Assembly (NCBI GenBank): GCA_027012915.1
Contig: JALUYN010000691.1
Location: forward strand, 1 to 5,191
Length of the DNA: 5,191 nt
Direction: 5' to 3'
Origin: Cellvibrionaceae bacterium
GTDB taxonomy: Bacteria > Pseudomonadota > Gammaproteobacteria > Pseudomonadales > Cellvibrionaceae
This document shows, one piece after another, positions 1 through 5,191 of the stretch (position 1 is the stretch's first letter; every line of letters starts with the position of its first letter). Under the pieces are notes generated by a model. It had not been told where the DNA came from and did no database searches. It saw only the letters and a list, made by a program, of their open reading frames with translations. The position numbers were made by a program, and so were the translations under genes.

Positions 1-32
1 TGAAAAAGGTGCGCCTGGCGATGGAAGCCTAA
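1..32 (+). CDS. rpoH: C-terminal end of RNA polymerase sigma-32 factor (RpoH), partial
   Basis: Only the last nine codons and the TAA stop (30-32) are inside the window; the first complete codon starts at position 3. The peptide reads KKVRLAMEA. It closely resembles the end of E. coli RpoH, which finishes KKLRAAIEA. RpoH is the heat-shock sigma factor that directs RNA polymerase to chaperone and protease promoters. Support from context: in pseudomonads rpoH lies a few genes upstream of a DUF423 gene and trmB, both of which follow here. A strong terminator begins 17 bases after the stop, so this gene ends its own transcript. The call rests on nine residues plus gene order and is therefore tentative. 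Confidence 0.6.
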   Translation, partial: KKVRLAMEA

Positions 33-49
33 TTGCTTCTGCAGCAAGG

Positions 50-77
50 AAAAAGCCACACTATCGTGGCTTTTTTT
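50..77 (+). terminator. Intrinsic terminator after the rpoH-like gene
   Basis: A perfect 10-bp stem, AAAAAGCCAC (50-59) with GTGGCTTTTT (66-75), encloses a six-base loop and runs into seven T residues (71-77). This is a classic Rho-independent terminator. It separates the upstream gene from the DUF423-trmB-DUF2959 group, which implies that group has its own promoter within 78-131. I could not pick out a convincing -35/-10 pair there. A smaller hairpin, TTGCT/AGCAA (33-47), sits just before it. Confidence 0.9.
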
Positions 78-131
78 GTTTCTGAAACCCAATCTATTTT
101 TTACCCGCAGACATCTTACTAAGGCATATTC

Positions 132-524
132 ATGGGAAAGCAGCTCCTATCTCTGGCGTCACTAAGTGGTTTGTCGGCGGTGGCGTTGGGTGCCTTTGGA
201 GCTCATGGGCTGCAGGGAAAGCTAAGCGAACGCATGCTGGAGGCCTACCAGACGGCGGTTCAGTATCAATTTATTCATACACTGGCATTGCTGGCCGTGG
301 CGCTGCTGATACTTAAGTATGAAAGCAGGCGCAGCCTTGTTATTGCAGCTTGCGGTTTTCTCGCCGGCATTATTATGTTCAGTGGCAGTTTGTATCTGAT
401 GGCTCTAGGGGGGCCTCGGTGGATGGGACCCGTGACCCCGTTGGGCGGCCTCAGTTTTATGGTGGGTTGGGGCGGCCTGTTTTGGTTTGCCTGGCGCCTA
501 TCCGATTCTTGTAACACGAAGTAG
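132..524 (+). CDS. DUF423 family small integral membrane protein
   Basis: The 130-residue protein matches the DUF423 (YgdD-like) family in length and in its signature stretches. These are ALGAFGAHGL (residues 18-27), the Tyr/Gln/His segment YQTAVQYQFIHTLALL (39-54), FSGSLYLMALGG (83-94), and TPLGGLSFMVGWGG (102-115). Four hydrophobic segments, at about residues 8-24, 48-62, 68-90 and 104-122, indicate an inner-membrane protein with almost no soluble part. The biochemical role of the family is not established and none is assigned here. The ATG at 132 has a weak AAGG (121-124) seven bases upstream, and it places the conserved N-terminal helix at the right distance. Only eight bases separate its stop from trmB, so the two are probably co-transcribed. 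Confidence 0.92.
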   Translation: MGKQLLSLASLSGLSAVALGAFGAHGLQGKLSERMLEAYQTAVQYQFIHTLALLAVALLILKYESRRSLVIAACGFLAGIIMFSGSLYLMALGGPRWMGPVTPLGGLSFMVGWGGLFWFAWRLSDSCNTK

Positions 525-532
525 AAGTATTG

Positions 533-1246
533 ATGGATTCAGTTGAGTTAAAACCCGAGTACAAACGTAAACCGATTCGCAGTTATGTGATTCGCAGCGG
601 GCGTATGACCGAGGCCCAAAGAAAAGCTTTTGATCAGCAATGGCAAACCTATGGTTTGAGTTTGTTTGATGGACATCAGGCTCCGACAGCTTTGTTTGGA
701 CGTGAAGCACCGTTGGTACTGGAAATCGGTTTTGGGATGGGAGATTCCCTGTGGCAAATGGCGCAGGCGGAAGCGGAAAAGGACTTTATTGGTATTGAGG
801 TGCACCCGCCGGGGGTGGGCTGTCTGATCAATAACGCTGCCAAGCAGGAATTGAGTAATTTGAAGGTGTATATGGCCGACGCCATCGATGTGCTGGACGA
901 TTGCATCGCTGATAACAGCCTCGATCGTTTCCAGCTGTACTTTCCAGATCCCTGGCACAAGAAAAAGCACAACAAACGTCGCATTGTACAACCAGCGTTT
1001 ATAGTTAAGTTGCTACAGAAGCTCAAGCCCGGAGGGGTGATTCATATGGCCACCGATTGGGAGGCCTATGCCGAGCATATGATGGAAGTGCTTTCGGCCT
1101 TTGCTGAATTGCAAAACCTGGCTGGAGAGTATTGTTTTTCGGAGCGTCCGGAGCACCGCCCAGTCACCAAATTTGAAAAACGCGGCGAGCGTCTGGGGCA
1201 TGGCACCTGGGACTTGCTGTTCAGCAAAAAGGAGCAAAGTGCATGA
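533..1246 (+). CDS. trmB: tRNA (guanine-N7-)-methyltransferase TrmB
   Basis: TrmB transfers a methyl group from S-adenosylmethionine to N7 of G46 in the variable loop of many tRNAs, in the cytoplasm. The 237-residue product is full length. The SAM-binding motif LEIGFGMG is at residues 63-70, with acidic residue E64. GIEVHPPGVG (87-96) supplies E89, and the MADAIDVL stretch (114-121) supplies D116. The family signature FPDPWHKKKHNKRRIVQ (137-153) contains D139, the expected catalytic aspartate. The tRNA/SAM-contacting tail RPVTKFEKRGERLGHGTWDL follows at 209-228, with T212 and E215. All four acidic positions match E. coli TrmB with a constant offset of five. I chose ATG 533 over the adjacent in-frame TTG at 530; a weak GAAG (524-527) is five bases upstream of the ATG. 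The TGA stop overlaps the next start codon. Confidence 0.97.
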   Translation: MDSVELKPEYKRKPIRSYVIRSGRMTEAQRKAFDQQWQTYGLSLFDGHQAPTALFGREAPLVLEIGFGMGDSLWQMAQAEAEKDFIGIEVHPPGVGCLINNAAKQELSNLKVYMADAIDVLDDCIADNSLDRFQLYFPDPWHKKKHNKRRIVQPAFIVKLLQKLKPGGVIHMATDWEAYAEHMMEVLSAFAELQNLAGEYCFSERPEHRPVTKFEKRGERLGHGTWDLLFSKKEQSA

Positions 1247-1884
1247 TGATTCAAAGGATATCCCTGCTGGTTTTGACCTGTATCGCCCTGGCGGGTTGTG
1301 AAACGGCTTACTATAGCGCGATGGAGAAGGTTGGCCTGCACAAGCGCGACATCTTGGTTGATCGCGTGGAGGATGTGCGCGACTCCCAAGTGGACGTTAA
1401 GGAGCAGTTCTCCTCGGCATTGGAGCGATTCACCGTAGAGCTGAATTTCGATGGCGGTGAATTGGAAAAGGTCTACAAAACGCTGGATGAAGAATATCAG
1501 GACAGTCTGAGTCGCGCGGAGGATCTGAGTGCCAACATTGATAAAGTTGAAGACGTTGCTGCCGACCTATTTGAGGAGTGGGAACAGGAGTTGGATCAGT
1601 ACAGCAATGCCTCGCTGAAACGACAAAGCGCGCGTCAATTGCGTGAGACCAAGGCCCACTACAAGAAAATGCTCAGCGCGATGCACTCCGCTGAAAACAA
1701 GATGTTTCCGGTTTTAGAGACACTGCACGATCAGGTGTTGTTTCTGAAGCACAATCTTAACGCTCGGGCGATAGCATCATTAAAGGGTGAATTCGGCACT
1801 CTGAAACGCGATATCCAACGCCTGATTGCGGATATGGAAAAATCCATAAAGGCATCTGAGAGCTTTATGGAAACCCTGCAATAA
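1243..1884 (+). CDS. DUF2959 family coiled-coil lipoprotein
   Basis: The 213-residue product starts with a lipoprotein signal peptide: a short basic start, a hydrophobic core, and the lipobox LAGC with the acylated cysteine at residue 19. Glu at +2 is not the inner-membrane-retention Asp of the E. coli Lol rule, so outer-membrane anchoring is likely. The rest is highly charged and predicted helical, rich in Glu/Lys/Asp with heptad-like spacing through residues 50-210. The overall pattern fits the DUF2959 family, including the VGLHKRDILVDRVEDVRDSQ segment (30-49). No catalytic motif is visible and the function is unknown; some databases call the family a DNA repair ATPase, but I see no Walker motif. 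The start overlaps the trmB stop (ATGA), with AAGGAG at 1229-1234 eight bases upstream. A second ATG at 1246 is possible but less well spaced. Translational coupling to trmB is likely. Confidence 0.85.
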   Translation: MMIQRISLLVLTCIALAGCETAYYSAMEKVGLHKRDILVDRVEDVRDSQVDVKEQFSSALERFTVELNFDGGELEKVYKTLDEEYQDSLSRAEDLSANIDKVEDVAADLFEEWEQELDQYSNASLKRQSARQLRETKAHYKKMLSAMHSAENKMFPVLETLHDQVLFLKHNLNARAIASLKGEFGTLKRDIQRLIADMEKSIKASESFMETLQ

Positions 1885-1902
1885 ACAACCATGAAGAAAA
1901 TA

Positions 1903-1935
1903 AGACAAGGATCGGTAACTTTACCGATATTGTCT
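1903..1935. repeat. 33-bp interrupted inverted repeat upstream of the OmpA-like gene
   Basis: ATCGGTAA (1911-1918) and TTACCGAT (1921-1928) form a perfect 8-bp inverted repeat around a 2-base centre. Outside a small asymmetric gap (GG on the left, A on the right), AGACAA (1903-1908) pairs with TTGTCT (1930-1935). That gives 14 bp of pairing in total. It starts 19 bases after the DUF2959 stop. No T-run follows in either direction, so it is not a standard intrinsic terminator. It could be an operator at the downstream gene's promoter, or a 3'-end stabilising hairpin on the upstream mRNA. Confidence 0.75.
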
Positions 1936-1956
1936 ATACTGGACGCAATTTATAAG
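1930..1956 (+). promoter_or_regulatory. Possible sigma-70-type promoter for the OmpA-like gene
   Basis: A TTGTCT hexamer (1930-1935) and a TATAAG hexamer (1951-1956) are separated by 15 bp, shorter than the usual 16-18. An alternative -10 is TATACT (1935-1940), but it has no good -35. The gene must be strongly expressed if it behaves like other OmpA proteins, and the 102-bp gap and hairpin suggest an independent promoter here. The hexamer assignment is uncertain. The right arm of the upstream inverted repeat overlaps the proposed -35, which would suit an operator. Confidence 0.3.
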
Positions 1957-1974
1957 AATTGTCCGTTGAAACCT

Positions 1975-1979
1975 AGGAG
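1975..1979 (+). promoter_or_regulatory. Ribosome binding site fixing the OmpA-like start at 1987
   Basis: AGGAG lies seven bases before ATG 1987, whose translation begins directly with a signal peptide. An in-frame ATG at 1891 would add 32 residues in front of the signal sequence. It would also require translating through the inverted repeat and candidate promoter. ATG 1987 is therefore the real start. Confidence 0.9.
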
Positions 1980-1986
1980 TAGTGAG

Positions 1987-3021
1987 ATGAAAAACACCCT
2001 TAAAAGACTGGCTATGGCTAGTGCCATAGCAGGCGTAGCTGCCGCCCCGGCAGTGCTGGCCGATGACCATAAATTTGAAATCAGTGGCGGTGCGGCTTAC
2101 CAGAAGTTCGACAGTGATCGCGAGATTGATAACGACGCCGGTTTTGGTGTGGGTCTGGGTTATGTTATTAACCCGCGTTGGACCATTGAGGCCTGGTGGA
2201 CTGAAATCAACACCGACCTGGAGCAGGGTAGCGGAGATGTAGACACTGAATCAGCCCGTCTCGACGTTCTGTACCACTTGGAAAACAAGTGGGGCGACTG
2301 GCAGCCGTTCCTGGTAGCCGGTCTGGATGACATGGAATTTGATGTCGAAGGTGATGAAAAAACCGATGAAACCCGCCTGAACCTGGGTATGGGTGTAAAG
2401 CGTGCGCTGTCGCAAAATCTGGATTTCCGCAGTGATCTGCGCTGGTTCACCAGCCAGGAAGAGAACGAACAGGACCTGGGCCTGTTGTTGGCTTTGACTT
2501 ATAAAATCGGCGCCAAGGCAGTAGCTCCTGCTCCGGCACCCGCTGAGCGACTGGACAGCGATGGCGATGGCGTTTACGACGACGAAGATCAATGCCCTGG
2601 CACTGCCTCTAATTTGGCAGTAGACAGCAAGGGTTGCCCGATGAAGTTGACCGAGAGCGTGTCTATCGAGTTGAAAGTAAACTTCGACAACAACAGTGAC
2701 GTAGTGAAGGAAGCTTACTACCCTGAAATTCAGCGCGTAGCGGACTTCATGGCCAAATACTCCAACACTCATGTGGAAGTACAGGGTCACACCGACTCAC
2801 GTGGCTCAGCGGCTTACAACAAAAATCTGTCCCAGCGTCGTGCTGACGCCGTGGCCAAAGTACTGGTCGAGAAGTTTGGTGTAGCGGCTGACCGTGCCAG
2901 CGCCAAAGGCTATGGCGAGGAGCAACCAATTGCCTCCAATGACTCTATCGAGGGTCGTGCGGCCAACCGTCGCGTTGTGGCTGAAATCAGTGCTCAAGTA
3001 GAGAGCATGAAACAGCGTTAA
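1987..3021 (+). CDS. OmpA/OprF-family outer membrane protein with TSP3 linker
   Basis: The 344-residue precursor has a signal peptide (1-25, cleavage after AVLA) followed by DDHKFE. Residues about 27-173 alternate polar and aromatic/hydrophobic positions and fit an OmpA-type eight-stranded outer-membrane beta-barrel. A Pro/Ala hinge, APAPAPAE (180-187), leads to a calcium-binding type thrombospondin-3 repeat, DSDGDGVYDDEDQCPGT (190-206). C203 and C217 could form a disulfide, as in OprF-like proteins. Residues about 225-335 are the OmpA C-terminal peptidoglycan-binding domain, with VNFDNNSDVV (231-240) and VEVQGHTDSRGS (263-274). D270 and R285 have the 15-residue spacing of the diaminopimelate-binding Asp/Arg pair known from Acinetobacter OmpA. 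The protein probably ties the outer membrane to the cell wall. It is likely monocistronic, with its own terminator after the stop. Porin activity cannot be judged from sequence. Confidence 0.95.
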   Translation: MKNTLKRLAMASAIAGVAAAPAVLADDHKFEISGGAAYQKFDSDREIDNDAGFGVGLGYVINPRWTIEAWWTEINTDLEQGSGDVDTESARLDVLYHLENKWGDWQPFLVAGLDDMEFDVEGDEKTDETRLNLGMGVKRALSQNLDFRSDLRWFTSQEENEQDLGLLLALTYKIGAKAVAPAPAPAERLDSDGDGVYDDEDQCPGTASNLAVDSKGCPMKLTESVSIELKVNFDNNSDVVKEAYYPEIQRVADFMAKYSNTHVEVQGHTDSRGSAAYNKNLSQRRADAVAKVLVEKFGVAADRASAKGYGEEQPIASNDSIEGRAANRRVVAEISAQVESMKQR

Positions 3022-3043
3022 GTTGTTTGCTTTAGCAATGTCC

Positions 3044-3071
3044 AAAAAGGCACCTTCGGGTGCCTTTTTTT
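3044..3071. terminator. Intrinsic terminator between convergent genes, probably bidirectional
   Basis: AAAAAGGCACC (3044-3054) pairs perfectly with GGTGCCTTTTT (3059-3069) around a TTCG tetraloop, and seven T residues (3065-3071) follow on the plus strand. On the minus strand the same stem is followed by five T residues (complement of 3044-3048). It therefore probably also ends the usp transcript, whose stop lies 37 bases away. Confidence 0.93.
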
Positions 3072-3108
3072 ATTGCCTGCTGACGACCAGCGTTGCTGAT
3101 TTCCCTTT

Positions 3109-3960
3109 CTAAGAAACTGTAAGAATATCAATGTCCAGTTGATCCAAAATCTTCTCCGCCGTGTTGCCAATCAGTGCAGCTTTCAAACCGTGGCGCGCCA
3201 CCGTACCAATCACAAGTAGGTCGGCGTTAGTGTCTTGCGCTACTGAAAGAATGGCATCGGTGGCTTTGCTGTCGCGGATGTGGACTCTGTCGGGATTCAC
3301 CCCAAATCGCTCGGCAATGGCGTCTTCTCGAGAGTGGTTGTCCTCTTCCAGCAATCCCAACACGTCCGCCATGTTGGCGGTGTGATCCATGGCAGCCACC
3401 AGATGTAAATCGGATTGCGTGACCCTTGCTAGGCGTTGCGCTTCGGCAACAATGGCGTTGTTTAATGTGTCGTGTTCGGTATCCGCACTGTCCACGTTGA
3501 TTGCCGCCAGTATGCGCTGGTTCAACCACGGCGAATCGTCTTTTACCAGCAAAGTGGCACAAGGGGCTTTGCGCAGTAACGTAAAGTCTGAACGTTTCTT
3601 CAAATGCTGCAGGAAGCCACTGTGACAGTACGTGGATTTAATCACTGTGGCGGCGGCCACACGACTGCATGCGTGAACCACAGATTCTTGCCAGTTCTGA
3701 TTCCAGTAGGCTTCGCAACTTACCTCTATGCCTTCTTCTCGCAGGGGGTTGGCCAGTTCTTCCAAACGCAGTCTTACGTCGATCAGCGTCGAGTGCTTGG
3801 CATCGCGTCGGGAATGGAAATCACTAATATCCTCTGGTTGATAGCAGCAAAATAAGTGCAGTCGGGCACCGCTGTCGACCGCAAGCTGTTCGGCGCGTTT
3901 AAGAGCGGGTTGGTTATCGGAAGTGGGATCGATAACGACCATAAACGTCGACTGAGGCAT
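3109..3960 (-). CDS. uspE: Tandem-domain universal stress protein, UspE-like
   Basis: The 283-residue protein contains two Usp domains, at about residues 4-140 and 148-283, as in E. coli UspE (316 residues). Shared stretches include VVIDPTSDNQPALKRA (8-23), LLRKAPCATLLVKDDSPW (128-145), ERFGVN (217-222) and IGNTAEKILDQLDIDIL (264-280). The product lacks the short acidic tail of the E. coli protein. Usp proteins are cytoplasmic factors for survival of starvation and oxidative stress; the molecular activity of UspE is poorly defined. The ATP-binding pattern G-x2-G-x9-G-[ST] is degenerate. Domain 2 reads GTVARHGLKAALIGN (252-266), with Ala for the second Gly and Asn for Ser/Thr, and domain 1 lacks the pattern. 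ATP binding is uncertain, though E. coli UspE also has GN there. The start is supported by GGAG (complement of 3967-3970), six bases upstream. The gene is divergent from elbB across the 18-bp repeats. Confidence 0.92.
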   Translation of the reverse strand: MPQSTFMVVIDPTSDNQPALKRAEQLAVDSGARLHLFCCYQPEDISDFHSRRDAKHSTLIDVRLRLEELANPLREEGIEVSCEAYWNQNWQESVVHACSRVAAATVIKSTYCHSGFLQHLKKRSDFTLLRKAPCATLLVKDDSPWLNQRILAAINVDSADTEHDTLNNAIVAEAQRLARVTQSDLHLVAAMDHTANMADVLGLLEEDNHSREDAIAERFGVNPDRVHIRDSKATDAILSVAQDTNADLLVIGTVARHGLKAALIGNTAEKILDQLDIDILTVS

Positions 3961-4017
3961 GTTGAACTCCGTACTGTGTGATGAATTGTGTCCGCATCAG
4001 GGCTGCTGCATTAGCGA

Positions 4018-4075
4018 GACCGGTTACATAAACAAGACCAGTTACATAAACAAGAATAGTTACATAAACTAGACC
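4018..4075. repeat. Three tandem 18-bp repeats in the usp-elbB divergent promoter region
   Basis: Unit 1 is GACCGGTTACATAAACAA (4018-4035). Unit 2 (4036-4053) differs from it at one base. Unit 3 (4054-4071) differs from unit 2 at three bases. A partial fourth unit, GACC, covers 4072-4075. The core GTTACATAAAC is identical in all three (4023-4033, 4041-4051, 4059-4069) and has GTT...AAC dyad ends, while substitutions fall only in the flanks. The array begins 57 bases upstream of the usp start and ends 43 bases before the elbB start. It may be a multi-copy regulator site serving one or both genes. No known regulator is assigned; the rest of the 3961-4118 gap holds only the two ribosome binding sites. 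Confidence 0.9.
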
Positions 4076-4118
4076 CTACTAAATTCTATGTGTCCCATCA
4101 TTTAAGAGGCCTTGTGTC

Positions 4119-4775
4119 ATGTCAAAAAAGGTAGCAGTTATTCTCGCTGGTTGTGGTGTTTACGACGGTTCGGAAATACACGAAGCGGTGATTACCTTGT
4201 TGAGCCTGGATAGAGCCGGCGCCCAAGTGCAATGTCTGGCTCCTGATGTTGAACAATTGCACGTGGTTAATCATGCCACCGGTGAAGTAAGCGAAGGACA
4301 AACTCGCAATGTTCTGGAAGAGGCAGCCCGAATTGCCCGAGGCAATGTGCAGGATGTCGCAGAGGTGTCCGCTGACGATTTCGATGCCTTGATTATTCCA
4401 GGAGGCTTCGGTGCCGCCAAAAACCTCTGTGACTTTGCTGTCAAAGGCGCAGAATTAACTGTTAACGCCGATGTGCTGAGCTTCGCTCGCCAGTTCCAAA
4501 GCCAGGGTAAGCCTGTTGGATTGATGTGCATTGCACCGGTGATTTCTGCGGCGATTTTTGGCTCCGGGGTGCAATGTACCATTGGAGAGGATGCCGAGAC
4601 TGCAGCTGCTGTGACTCAGACGGGTGCTGAACATATGAACTGCTCAGTAGACGATATCGTTGTGGATGAGTCACGTAAGCTGGTAACCACACCGGCCTAC
4701 ATGCTGGCCGAATCTATTGCCGAGGCCGCTGCGGGAATTGATAAGCTGGTTGCCAAAGTCTTAAGCCTGGCCTAA
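4119..4775 (+). CDS. elbB: ElbB, DJ-1/PfpI-superfamily glyoxalase-like protein
   Basis: The 218-residue product is nearly the same length as E. coli ElbB (217) and aligns throughout. Conserved stretches are VILAGCGVYDGSEIHEAV (7-24), TRNVLEEAARIARG (62-75), ALIIPGGFGAAKNL (90-103), LMCIAP (135-140), TIGEDAETA (154-162) and DDIVVDESRKLVTTPAYMLAESIAEAAAGIDKLV (178-211). C137 in MCIAP is the nucleophile-elbow cysteine of the DJ-1/PfpI class I glutamine-amidotransferase-like fold, and E19 is the likely partner acid. ElbB of E. coli has been reported to have weak glyoxalase III-type activity and is linked to isoprenoid biosynthesis; its physiological substrate is not settled. ATG 4119 is preceded by AAGAGG (4104-4109) with nine bases between. 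It appears to be a single-gene unit, as no plus-strand gene precedes it closely. Confidence 0.96.
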   Translation: MSKKVAVILAGCGVYDGSEIHEAVITLLSLDRAGAQVQCLAPDVEQLHVVNHATGEVSEGQTRNVLEEAARIARGNVQDVAEVSADDFDALIIPGGFGAAKNLCDFAVKGAELTVNADVLSFARQFQSQGKPVGLMCIAPVISAAIFGSGVQCTIGEDAETAAAVTQTGAEHMNCSVDDIVVDESRKLVTTPAYMLAESIAEAAAGIDKLVAKVLSLA

Positions 4776-4804
4776 GTGGATCGAGGTCAACCGCGAAACC
4801 TATT

Positions 4805-4830
4805 GGGCCTACTGCCAGAGGTAGAGGCCC
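4805..4830. repeat. Inverted repeat downstream of elbB
   Basis: GGGCCTAC (4805-4812) pairs with GTAG (4821-4824) and GCCC (4827-4830), giving an 8-bp stem with a two-base bulge (4825-4826) and an eight-base loop. It begins 29 bases after the elbB stop. It lacks a T-run, so it is at best a 3'-end stabiliser or part of an atypical terminator. Confidence 0.5.
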
Positions 4831-4854
4831 TGAAATGTGCAGGATTGGCTTACT

Positions 4855-4889
4855 CTTTGCTGTATCTAATTGTGAGAACAACAGCAAAG
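4855..4889. repeat. 9-bp perfect inverted repeat between elbB and the last gene
   Basis: CTTTGCTGT (4855-4863) is the exact reverse complement of ACAGCAAAG (4881-4889), with a 17-base spacer. It lies 57-91 bases upstream of the proposed start at 4946, a location where an operator would be plausible. No T-run follows it. Its function is unknown and a chance occurrence cannot be excluded. Confidence 0.5.
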
Positions 4890-4945
4890 CCATTATGGAT
4901 CAAAATGCTCCATAAACGCGTCCAAAGCCAGACCCAAAAATAACT

Positions 4946-5191
4946 ATGAATAATGTAATGCCCATTAATGGTGCAAAAAAGCAATACGATACTGAAGACG
5001 CCAAGGCGTTTATTAACAAGATTCAGTGCATTACCAGTGTCAAACTCATCTGCCAATTGACCCAGGCTGTGCAGCAGCATCGAGGTGCGACCCTGGGGTA
5101 CCTGAGTGGTGAAGATGCCTTCCTGAGTATTGCCGAACGCCAGAGCCAAATGATCGACAAGTTGTTTGCCAGCTACCTGTTGCACAACGGT
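4946..5191 (+). CDS. Uncharacterised protein, N-terminal part only, possible NIT-like sensing helix
   Basis: An open frame runs 82 codons from ATG 4946 to the window end without a stop; upstream it is closed by TAA at 4913-4915. The product begins MNNVMPINGAKK and continues into a likely amphipathic helical region from residue 17 on. The segment QQHRGATLGYLSGEDAF (43-59) has the His/Arg-Gly then Tyr-Leu pattern I associate with helical nitrate/nitrite-sensing (NIT)-type domains. That comparison is from memory and weak. There is no signal peptide or membrane segment in the visible part. Neither ATG 4946 nor the in-frame ATG 4958 has a recognisable Shine-Dalgarno sequence, so the exact start is uncertain. 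A minus-strand frame over the same DNA is judged spurious. Confidence 0.65.
   Translation, partial: MNNVMPINGAKKQYDTEDAKAFINKIQCITSVKLICQLTQAVQQHRGATLGYLSGEDAFLSIAERQSQMIDKLFASYLLHNG

Noticed and set aside
78..88. GTTTC-T-GAAAC palindrome after the first terminator
   Set aside because: An 11-base palindrome in AT-rich DNA is easily found by chance and has no promoter elements clearly associated with it.
530..532. TTG start for trmB one codon upstream
   Set aside because: The adjacent ATG at 533 is the stronger codon and gives a normal-length TrmB; the TTG adds only one residue.
548..991. Minus-strand open frame of 147 codons inside trmB
   Set aside because: It lies wholly antisense to a conserved trmB and shows no domain pattern; it is a by-product of trmB codon use.
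1891..1986. N-terminal extension of the OmpA-like protein from ATG 1891
   Set aside because: The extension would precede a complete signal peptide, has no Shine-Dalgarno sequence, and overlaps the inverted repeat and candidate promoter; ATG 1987 with AGGAG is clearly better.
2251..2790. Minus-strand open frame of 179 codons inside the OmpA-like gene
   Set aside because: It is antisense to a well-supported OmpA-family gene, has no ribosome binding site that I could see, and its product resembles nothing.
4036..4053. FadR/GntR-type operator, because the minus strand reads AACTGGTC
   Set aside because: Only one half-site is present; the expected symmetric GACC partner at the right spacing is missing, and the conserved part of the repeat is the GTTACATAAAC core instead.
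4018..4075. CRISPR array or replication iterons
   Set aside because: The units are contiguous with no unique spacers, so this is not CRISPR. There is no DnaA-box consensus, replication gene or AT-rich unwinding region nearby to support an origin.
4850..5185. Minus-strand open frame of 111 codons opposite the last gene
   Set aside because: Its product has no recognisable family pattern and it runs across the non-coding gap and inverted repeat; the plus-strand frame shows a coherent helical protein with a family-like motif.

Overview
The window reads as ordinary chromosomal DNA from a gammaproteobacterium, most likely a marine or environmental lineage near Cellvibrionales, Pseudomonadales or Alteromonadales. 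The lineage guess is inference from gene content: an RpoH-like C-terminus beside DUF423 and trmB, a DUF2959 lipoprotein, an OprF/OmpA-type porin with a TSP3 linker, a UspE-type tandem stress protein, and ElbB. I see no transposase, integrase, phage gene, CRISPR array, tRNA or rRNA.

Layout. Positions 1-32 hold the last codons of a gene that looks like rpoH (heat-shock sigma factor), followed by a strong intrinsic terminator (50-77). Next come three tightly packed plus-strand genes: a DUF423 membrane protein (132-524), trmB for tRNA m7G46 methylation (533-1246), and a DUF2959 coiled-coil lipoprotein whose start overlaps the trmB stop (1243-1884). After a 102-bp gap with a large inverted repeat and a possible promoter comes an OmpA-family outer-membrane protein (1987-3021), closed by a textbook terminator (3044-3071) that probably also serves the converging gene.

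The minus-strand gene at 3109-3960 encodes a two-domain universal stress protein of UspE type. It is divergent from elbB (4119-4775), a DJ-1/PfpI-superfamily glyoxalase-like protein. The 158-bp region between them carries three tandem 18-bp repeats with an invariant 11-bp core, the most distinctive non-coding signal in the window. Downstream of elbB are 170 bp without a gene, holding two inverted repeats, then the first 82 codons of a gene cut by the window end (4946-5191).

Functionally these are housekeeping, envelope and stress genes. DUF423, trmB and the DUF2959 gene are probably co-transcribed. The lipoprotein and OmpA-like protein both belong to the envelope. The usp and elbB genes share a control region and may be co-regulated through the repeats. 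I found no convincing evidence of a new multi-gene system; the repeat array and the truncated last gene are the parts most worth following up.
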